This document shows, piece by piece, positions 1 through 5,252 of a stretch of DNA of 5,252 nucleotides. The number at the start of each line of letters is the position of its first letter. Positions within the stretch are counted from its first letter, which is position 1. The DNA comes from Pseudomonadota bacterium. Its GTDB lineage: Bacteria; Pseudomonadota; Gammaproteobacteria; Acidiferrobacterales; UBA6901. The position numbers and the translations under genes are program-made. Below the pieces are notes generated by a model that was not told the DNA's origin, made no database searches, and was given only the letters and a program-made list of their open reading frames with translations. The stretch lies in assembly GCA_021785795.1 (NCBI GenBank), contig JAJYEK010000226.1:1-5252 (forward strand). Reading direction: 5' to 3'.

Positions 1-2
1 AT

Positions 3-92
3 CTGTACGAGCTTTTTCCCTACGGCTATGGCCAGCAAGCCTGCAAGATCGCCGGCATGACCAAACCGCGGAAGCTGATGCTGGACGTTTGA
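3..92 (+). CDS. C-terminal end of an unrecognised protein (cut by window start)
   Basis: Reading from base 3, 29 codons stay open and end at TGA (90-92). The encoded tail begins LYELFPYGYGQQ and ends in RKLMLDV. It is the only frame here that reads like a protein end: frame 1 stops at 58-60, and frame 2 runs into arginine-rich, low-quality sequence. The peptide is aromatic- and glycine-rich, with one cysteine (about 12 residues after the Phe-Pro) and a basic Lys-Pro-Arg-Lys stretch near the end. I do not recognise the family and assign no function. The gene begins upstream of the window. About 500 bases separate it from the next gene, so a shared transcript is unlikely. Confidence 0.4.
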   Translation: MYELFPYGYGQQACKIAGMTKPRKLMLDV

Positions 93-603
93 CGGGTTGG
101 CGCAGACGCAGCGGCATCGCCCGAGCATCCAGGCAGCGGACTGCGCCCACATCCCGGTCGCTGCAAGCCGATGCAGTATTCGGCGCACGGGGCCTGCACC
201 GCTCAACAGCGGACGGGAGCAGCCTGAATTCCTGCGCCACCCGTTTATCAATTGTTCGTTGCGCGCCCCTGCCGGGCGGGGACCTTTGCGTGCAACCATG
301 CCTTTGCGCCCGGGACACCGGCTAATCACCGCACCGCAAGCGCCGCCGACTGACAGACTGTCGCGCAAATCCCCGGGCGCGGCGTGTTGCGGCTTTGCCA
401 GACATAGAAGGCGAAATTGATGCGGATACCTTGCGTCGGCCGAGACGTGCAAACACGAACAGTTGCCCGGGAACTGCCCGCGACTGCATTTCTGACCACC
501 CCCCTATGGTCCACCAGCCACAGGGGTCGCTGCCACATGGTGTTTCGTGCGAAAATGCTGCAACTCGATTCGTTGCAGGCAGCCCGCGCAGCATGCGTCT
601 TTC
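93..603. other. Long intergenic region without a convincing gene
   Basis: Open frames exist on both strands, but their translations are arginine-, proline- and serine-rich, as expected of chance frames in GC-rich DNA, and none shows a domain, signal peptide or ribosome site. The largest, on the minus strand, lies mostly opposite the protease gene and is its shadow. I found no tRNA-like T-arm, no terminator with a U-run after the gene ending at 92, and no clear sigma-70 promoter. The region must hold the promoter of the following protease pair, but I cannot place it. Confidence 0.5.
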
Positions 604-1128
604 ATGATTGCACCTCTCCGAACCACGTGGAACGCACTGTATTCGCGTGCCGGAGTCGTGTATCTCGGTGCGGTAGTCGGCTATCTCGCACTCTTCAGTT
701 TGCTGCGTTTGCGGATCACGCTGTTTTCCGTGGTTGTGTTTCCAGGAACACTCTTTCACGAGCTGTCGCACTGGGCCGCAGGTGTTCTGTTCGGCGGCCG
801 CCCCAAGGGTCTCAGGTTGTGGCCAAGACGCAGCGGCGCCCAGGTGGTTTTGGGAAGCGTTGAATGCACGAACCTGCGCTGGTACAACGGGGTCTTCATC
901 GGCCTGGCGCCGCTGGCATTGCTGCCGATCGCGCTGGCGCTGATGACCTGGAGCATTGACGTCGCGCCGGAGCCGCATGCTAGTGAAGCTGGCTGGGCCT
1001 ATCTTGTCGCCTGTATCGCGTACGCATCGATTCCTTCGCGACAGGACCTGCGGATCGTGGCAATATCGCGCTGGATGCTGATCAGTGCCATTGCCCTGGC
1101 GGGCTTGGCCTGGATCCAGTTCCGGTAA
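604..1128 (+). CDS. Small M50-like membrane zinc metalloprotease (site-2 protease type)
   Basis: The protein has 174 residues counted from the ATG at 604. It is very hydrophobic, with about four or five predicted membrane segments (near residues 17-35, 38-63, 97-116, 130-143 and 152-171). Residues 52-56 are HELSH, an HExxH zinc site lying in a membrane segment and followed by a Gly-Gly turn (64-65). This is the arrangement of M50/site-2 proteases, which cut substrates within the membrane. A second conserved-looking stretch is NGVFIGLAPL (95-104). A later IPSRQD (143-148) could supply the third metal ligand, Asp148; that is inference, because the classical NPDG motif is absent. The protein is shorter than typical M50 enzymes and has no PDZ or CBS domain. 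The start is uncertain: an in-frame GTG at 547 would add 19 cysteine- and arginine-rich residues, and neither start has a good Shine-Dalgarno. It lies 39 bases before another membrane protease and is probably co-transcribed with it. The substrate is unknown. Confidence 0.72.
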   Translation: MIAPLRTTWNALYSRAGVVYLGAVVGYLALFSLLRLRITLFSVVVFPGTLFHELSHWAAGVLFGGRPKGLRLWPRRSGAQVVLGSVECTNLRWYNGVFIGLAPLALLPIALALMTWSIDVAPEPHASEAGWAYLVACIAYASIPSRQDLRIVAISRWMLISAIALAGLAWIQFR

Positions 1129-1167
1129 CCGGTGCATTAGCCGAGACACCCTTTCCTGCGTGCCGAC

Positions 1168-1929
1168 ATGAAGAATTGGCTGCGGCCATCACCGCACCAC
1201 CGACCCGATATCTGGGGCCCGTGGACGACACTGGCCTTTGGGGTCGTGATTGCAGCAGTGTTCGTGCTGGTCCAGTTTGGGATCGTGTTCGCTTACGTCA
1301 TGTACGAGGGCGTCCGTGGCTCGCACATACCCCTGCGTTCGGTCGCGGTCAGTTTCAGCGACAATGGCCTGGCTTTCGCACTCATAACAATCGCCAGTGC
1401 CGGCGTCTGCTCGGCGCTGACGTGGTGGGTGGCACGCCTGCGCAAAGGCGACGGTCCATCGGATTATCTGGGCATGCGTCGCGTCCGGGTGCGCACACTG
1501 CTGGCATGGCTGACGGTCACGGCAGGATTGATATTTGTATCCGACCTGGTCGAACCACTGCTCAGGCACCCGCGGGGTCCGGACTTTACGCTTTCCATAT
1601 ACCGTTCCGCGACCTTTGCTCCGCTGCTTTGGTTCGCCATGGTGATTGCAGCGCCGGCATTCGAGGAGCTATTTTTTCGCGGATTCCTGCTGCAGGGACT
1701 GCGGTACTCGAAGCTGGGGCCCGTTGTGTCGGTCGTACTGACAGCGCTTGCCTGGGCCATTAGTCACGGACAGTACAGCGGCGCCGAAATCACCGAGATA
1801 TTCGTATTCGGACTTTTTCTCGGTATAGCACGCGTGCGCACGGAATCGATTTACACACCGATCGCCATGCACGCTTTCGTGAATCTCGTGACCCTCATCC
1901 AGGCGGCACTGATTGTCAGTGGTCGCTGA
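1168..1929 (+). CDS. CPBP family intramembrane metalloprotease (CAAX/Rce1-like)
   Basis: This 253-residue polytopic inner-membrane protein carries the full motif set of the CPBP/ABI (PF02517) family. Motif 1 is Glu166-Glu167 with Arg171 (EELFFR), motif 2 ends in His200 (AWAISH), and motif 3 is His235 with Asn239 (HAFVN). In Rce1-type enzymes these glutamates and histidines form the active site within the membrane. Hydrophobic segments lie near residues 20-46, 67-90, 109-128, 150-165, 184-199, 211-221 and 230-250. The N-terminus (1-18) is polar and proline/histidine-rich. Bacterial members include putative peptidases and bacteriocin self-immunity proteins, but nothing nearby looks like a bacteriocin, so the substrate is unknown. 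The ATG at 1168 lacks a strong Shine-Dalgarno, which fits translation coupled to, or at least co-transcribed with, the M50-like gene ending 39 bases upstream. The family assignment is firm and the biological role is open. Confidence 0.9.
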   Translation: MKNWLRPSPHHRPDIWGPWTTLAFGVVIAAVFVLVQFGIVFAYVMYEGVRGSHIPLRSVAVSFSDNGLAFALITIASAGVCSALTWWVARLRKGDGPSDYLGMRRVRVRTLLAWLTVTAGLIFVSDLVEPLLRHPRGPDFTLSIYRSATFAPLLWFAMVIAAPAFEELFFRGFLLQGLRYSKLGPVVSVVLTALAWAISHGQYSGAEITEIFVFGLFLGIARVRTESIYTPIAMHAFVNLVTLIQAALIVSGR

Positions 1930-2117
1930 TTGTTTTGGACGTATGGTCCTGTCGTGTCTCAGAGCTTTCGGGAGCAACTTCCAGGCAGGGCACCAGGCTA
2001 CGCTGGGCCCCGGCACGCACCGGTTTCGCCGCAATGCCCTCTGAGCAGCGTTATCTTTGTAATCTTTTACGGAGTCGCCAGATCACGCCTGGGACTGATA
2101 GGCCTGGTGAGGCAACA

Positions 2118-2145
2118 AATCCGGTTGACCGAACACTCCCGGATT
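2118..2145. repeat. Inverted repeat, possible operator or hairpin
   Basis: AATCCGG (2118-2124) and CCGGATT (2139-2145) are perfect 7-base inverted arms separated by 14 bases. They lie about 140 bases before the outer-membrane protein start. No U-run follows, so this is not an intrinsic terminator. It could bind a dimeric regulator, or it could be chance in GC-rich DNA. Confidence 0.3.
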
Positions 2146-2274
2146 CTGCGCCCGCGCTGGCCACCTGCTGTGGAATCTACGTATTGCACCAAGAAAATGC
2201 GGCGAGTACGCTCTGAATCCTTCGCAACGCTGCGCCTGAGGGAAAAGACTTAATCAAAGCCGGCCACGGACCGC

Positions 2275-2282
2275 AGGGAGGG
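2275..2282 (+). promoter_or_regulatory. Strong Shine-Dalgarno for the outer-membrane protein gene
   Basis: AGGGAGGG ends four bases before the ATG at 2287, with the GGAG core about six bases away. It fixes this start. It is, together with the site before the ligase gene, the best ribosome site in the window. Confidence 0.75.
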
Positions 2283-2286
2283 CTCG

Positions 2287-3099
2287 ATGCGTTTCGGATA
2301 TCTCATGACTGCGGCCATGGCGGGAGCCGTCACCGCCGGGTCCGTTCAGGCTGACGGCTCTGCATCTTCTTTGACTCTTGGAGTCACGCCGTCGTATTAC
2401 CAGGGCGATTACGGTACCGGTACGACCACCAAGATCTACTATGTGCCGGTTTGGGCCAATTTCGAGAACGGCAACCTTGATCTAAAACTCACCGTGCCGT
2501 ACCTGTCGGTGGAGGGCCCCGCGGGCACGCTGGCATCAGAAGGCATGTTAATCGGCAACCGCATTATAGGTATGGCCGGTAGCGGCAGGAGCACGAGCGG
2601 TGGCGGGGTAAGTCGCAACAGCGGCATCGGCGATGTGTGGGCCAAGGCAAGCTATCGGTTTCGCGGGACCGGCGGCGTCCCCGACATCAGCCCTTATTTC
2701 AAGATAAAGTTCGGCACCGCTTCATATAGCGAAGGCCTAGGAACCGGCAAGAATGATTATGAGCCTGGCATCGGGCTCGAATGGACAGCTGACCACAATC
2801 TGATTCCGTTCGTGGATTTCGGCTACCGCTTCGTCGGCTCACCCGCTGGCCTTGATCTGAGCAATGCGGCTACCTACGATGGCGGCATAATGTACCGGGT
2901 TGACCAAAGTAACTACGTCACGGGAATGTTTTCCGGGCACCAATCGATCGAACCGGGGTTCCCCGGAGCCGCGGATCTGCTCGTAGCGTGGAACTATTAC
3001 ACCGCTCCGGGAACCGGCTTTCAGGTATTTTTCGACAAGGGACTCAGTAACGGAAGCCCGGATTACGGCGTCGGCGTCGGTCTGCAGGCAGGCTTCTGA
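2287..3099 (+). CDS. Outer-membrane beta-barrel protein, transporter-like (MetA phenol-degradation type)
   Basis: The 270-residue precursor starts with a classical Sec signal peptide: MRF, a hydrophobic Ala/Gly-rich core, and likely cleavage after Val-Gln-Ala22. The mature part is built of alternating aromatic/hydrophobic and polar residues, as in beta-strands, with glycine- and aspartate-rich turns, no cysteines and no long hydrophobic helix. It ends in Gly-Leu-Gln-Ala-Gly-Phe270, the terminal phenylalanine recognised by the BAM machinery. The stretch SGIGDVWAKASYRF (112-125) and the later KFGTASYSEGLGTG (141-154) resemble motifs I recall from proteobacterial proteins annotated as transporters or as Phenol_MetA_deg-like barrels (PF13557). 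That family link is from memory and unverified. A Ser/Gly-rich loop (98-109) probably faces outward. The substrate is unknown; a small-molecule channel is the usual guess. It sits alone between two long intergenic regions and is probably its own transcription unit. Confidence 0.78.
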   Translation: MRFGYLMTAAMAGAVTAGSVQADGSASSLTLGVTPSYYQGDYGTGTTTKIYYVPVWANFENGNLDLKLTVPYLSVEGPAGTLASEGMLIGNRIIGMAGSGRSTSGGGVSRNSGIGDVWAKASYRFRGTGGVPDISPYFKIKFGTASYSEGLGTGKNDYEPGIGLEWTADHNLIPFVDFGYRFVGSPAGLDLSNAATYDGGIMYRVDQSNYVTGMFSGHQSIEPGFPGAADLLVAWNYYTAPGTGFQVFFDKGLSNGSPDYGVGVGLQAGF

Positions 3100-3286
3100 T
3101 CGCCCGCGGAGCGGAACCGCCTTTCGCTGCAGCAGGCACGACATGGCTTTCCCGTCTGGGCCACCGTCCGCCTCGGGATTGGGCATCGCGGCAGAAATCG
3201 GCCCGGGCTCGTTTACGACACTCCCGAACCTAATCGCGACGAGAAGCGCCGGACGGCGGCATACCGAGTCTTTCCGCACCCAGGGG

Positions 3287-3307
3287 GAAGGCATGCTCCG
3301 TGCCTTC
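3287..3307. repeat. Short hairpin-forming inverted repeat
   Basis: GAAGGCA (3287-3293) and TGCCTTC (3301-3307) are perfect 7-base arms around a 7-base loop. A T-G wobble inside the loop could extend the stem to eight pairs. No U-run follows, so it is not a standard terminator. It lies in the ligase upstream region and may be a leader structure or a chance repeat. Confidence 0.3.
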
Positions 3308-3342
3308 GCGACTGGCCCATGTTAGTGTTCTCCTGATGCTGA

Positions 3343-4446
<1,104 letters not shown>

Positions 4447-4451
<5 letters not shown>

Positions 4452-4459
4452 TAAATTGT
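4447..4459. repeat. AT-rich palindrome
   Basis: ACAATT-A-AATTGT is a perfect 6-base inverted repeat around a single central A, in an unusually AT-rich patch directly followed by ATGCAT. It overlaps the possible -10 box, so it could be an operator for a dimeric repressor. That role is inferred from position only. Confidence 0.3.
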
Positions 4460-4568
4460 ATGCATGCTTTCACCAAAAACGAGGCCATACCGCGTATCCG
4501 ACCGGGGCGGATCATGCCCGCTCCTTTCAACCGCGATAGCACGCGTTTCCGGTAGTTCTTCATCCTGA

Positions 4569-4605
4569 TTGGGCAACCGCGGGTTCTTGCCGCGGTTTCG
4601 CCCAA
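4569..4605 (+). other. Strong hairpin in the leader of the transporter remnant
   Basis: TTGGGC+AACCGCGG (4569-4582) pairs with CCGCGGTT+GCCCAA (4590-4597 and 4600-4605). The stem has 14 pairs with a 2-base bulge (TC, 4598-4599) and a 7-base loop (GTTCTTG). It is the most stable local structure I see. No U-run follows on either strand, so it is not a standard intrinsic terminator. It lies about 140 bases after the ligase stop and 50 bases before the transporter start. It could protect the ligase mRNA 3' end, be a Rho-assisted stop, or be a leader control element. I could not match it to a known riboswitch. Confidence 0.55.
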
Positions 4606-4640
4606 CGCTGTAAAGACCCGCAATCTTCTTGGCATTTGCA

Positions 4641-4646
4641 AAGGGG
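4641..4646 (+). promoter_or_regulatory. Shine-Dalgarno-like site before the transporter remnant
   Basis: AAGGGG lies nine bases before the ATG at 4656. It favours that ATG over the in-frame TTG at 4629, which has no such site. A surviving ribosome site suggests the break in this gene is fairly recent. Confidence 0.45.
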
Positions 4647-4655
4647 TCTTTAAAT

Positions 4656-4909
4656 ATGGCGCAGACAATTCAACCAGAAAATCGGGGCCGCCATGGGGGC
4701 ACAATCCTTGTGGTATCGGCGGCGGTCGCTTCCTCCGCAAAAGCCATATTCGTCAAGCTGGCCTATGCATACGCGGATTTGCTGGTCCGGTTTCAACGAT
4801 CCTTCTGGCGTCGATCTTCCTGGGCGAACCCCTGACTGCAGCCAAGATCGTCGGCACCGGCCTGGTACTCGCCGGAATGCTGCAGCTGCGCGCTGCGGAC
4901 GCCGATTAG
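4656..4909 (+). pseudogene. EamA/DMT-family transporter remnant, internal deletion plus frameshift
   Basis: From the ATG at 4656 about 41 codons read as the start of a drug/metabolite transporter: a short polar lead, then a first membrane helix with SSAKAIFVKLAYAYA (26-40), typical of EamA proteins. The matching end of such a protein lies in another frame: from about 4787 to the TAG at 4907-4909, PVSTILLASIFLGEPLTAAK followed by IVGTGLVLAGML reads as the last two EamA helices and their conserved Leu-Gly-Glu-Pro-Leu turn. The original frame runs on through nonsense residues to a TGA at 4833-4835. Intact family members have about 280-300 residues and ten helices, so roughly 200 or more codons are missing between about 4778 and 4787, and the two parts are out of frame. 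The product cannot be a working transporter. Without an intact relative I cannot exclude an assembly join, but both ends are otherwise clean. Confidence 0.8.
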
Positions 4910-5252
4910 CGCCAATGACCTGGCAGCACCGTGCTCGGCTCAACTTCGGGCCTGGCGGAACAACCCGTGTGGCGTCATGGGCACTGCTTCTGGAACCGCA
5001 TCGTCGCCGAACCCGGAAAGTGGTAGACCAGGCTGCAGCGAGAACGCAATTCGAAGCCGTGGGCCTTTGGGCTTGCCCGAATCCCGGCGTACTTTCGCCG
5101 CCAGACATGTTCCTTGCCGAGCCGTTAGATGCCGGTTCATGCCCCGCCCGGCGGGACGATCGAACCTTTCCCCGCCATGAGTTCAGGCGTTGGGGTCTTG
5201 CATTTTTTGCCTGGACGGACCGGTGAATGAATAGCCAACCCCCATTTGGATC
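4910..5252. other. Terminal region without a convincing gene
   Basis: About 340 bases follow the transporter remnant. A plus-strand frame from an ATG at 4915 to a TGA at 5224-5226 (103 codons) has no ribosome site, and its arginine- and tryptophan-rich translation shows no fold or motif, so I do not call it. Minus-strand frames are similarly composition-driven. An ATG at 5227 opens a frame (MNSQPPFG) that runs off the window; with only eight codons and a weak upstream purine stretch it cannot be judged. No terminator, tRNA or repeat is evident. Confidence 0.45.

Larger units (their letters stand above)
1930..2286. other. Intergenic region upstream of the outer-membrane protein gene
   Basis: These 357 bases hold no convincing gene. 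Plus-strand frames of about 90-110 codons exist, but they begin at poor starts without ribosome sites and read as composition-driven peptides. No U-run terminator is visible after the protease pair. The region contains an inverted repeat at 2118-2145 and ends in the strong ribosome site of the next gene. A promoter is expected between roughly 2145 and 2250. The nearest match, TTGCAC at 2184 with TACGCT at 2207, is too weak to annotate. Confidence 0.5.

Noticed and set aside
97..420. Plus-strand open frame of 107 codons in the first intergenic region
   Set aside because: No ribosome site, no signal peptide or motif, and an Arg/Pro/Ala-rich composition that also looks random in the overlapping frame.
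322..1149. Long minus-strand open frame (275 codons) opposite the M50-like gene
   Set aside because: It mirrors a plus-strand gene with clear motifs, and its translation is arginine- and cysteine-rich with no domain. Long antisense frames are common in GC-rich genes.
604..1929. Bacteriocin or immunity locus reading of the CPBP gene
   Set aside because: CPBP proteins can be immunity factors, but I found no double-glycine leader peptide, ABC exporter or small toxin gene near it.
1930..2253. Plus-strand open frames between the CPBP protease and the outer-membrane protein
   Set aside because: Poor starts, no Shine-Dalgarno, no recognisable fold; the overlapping frames are of equal quality.
3143..3325. 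60-codon plus-strand frame between the barrel protein and the ligase
   Set aside because: No ribosome site, low-complexity Gly/Pro/Ser/Arg translation, and it contains a hairpin repeat more in keeping with non-coding DNA.
4915..5226. 103-codon plus-strand frame after the transporter remnant
   Set aside because: No ribosome site and an arginine/tryptophan-rich peptide with no recognisable structure; the frame also continues upstream through the transporter remnant in a meaningless frame.

Overview
The window looks like a piece of chromosome from a Gram-negative, GC-rich bacterium, probably a proteobacterium. The GC content is about 60% by eye. One gene encodes a protein with a Sec signal peptide and an outer-membrane beta-barrel ending in phenylalanine, which requires an outer membrane. 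A D-Ala-D-Ala ligase shows ordinary peptidoglycan synthesis. No species can be named, and no phage, plasmid, IS element, CRISPR array, tRNA or rRNA was seen.

Layout, all on the + strand: (1) the last 29 codons of an unrecognised gene (3-92), then about 500 bases without a convincing gene. (2) Two membrane metalloprotease-like genes in a row: a small M50-like protein with an HELSH motif (604-1128), and 39 bases later a CPBP/CAAX-type (Rce1/ABI) intramembrane protease with the complete EE...R / H / HxxxN motif set (1168-1929). (3) A 357-base intergenic region with an inverted repeat, leading to a strong ribosome site and an outer-membrane beta-barrel protein (2287-3099). (4) About 300 bases with two short hairpins, then a D-alanine--D-alanine ligase with all catalytic residues and an enlarged N-terminal domain (3400-4425). 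(5) A 230-base leader with a possible promoter and a strong hairpin, then the remains of an EamA/DMT-type transporter. Its first membrane helix is joined out of frame to its last helices (4656-4909), so the middle of the gene is missing. (6) About 340 bases with no convincing gene up to the window end.

Four of the five recognisable genes concern the cell envelope (two inner-membrane proteases, an outer-membrane channel, a peptidoglycan precursor ligase), and the transporter remnant is an inner-membrane protein. Only the protease pair is close enough to suggest co-transcription. The others have their own long upstream regions and are probably independent units. About a third of the window is non-coding. 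Together with the broken transporter, this suggests a locus that has undergone deletions. I see no convincing new multi-gene system. The most noteworthy points are the tandem of two unrelated membrane metalloproteases, the internally deleted transporter, and the hairpin in its leader.
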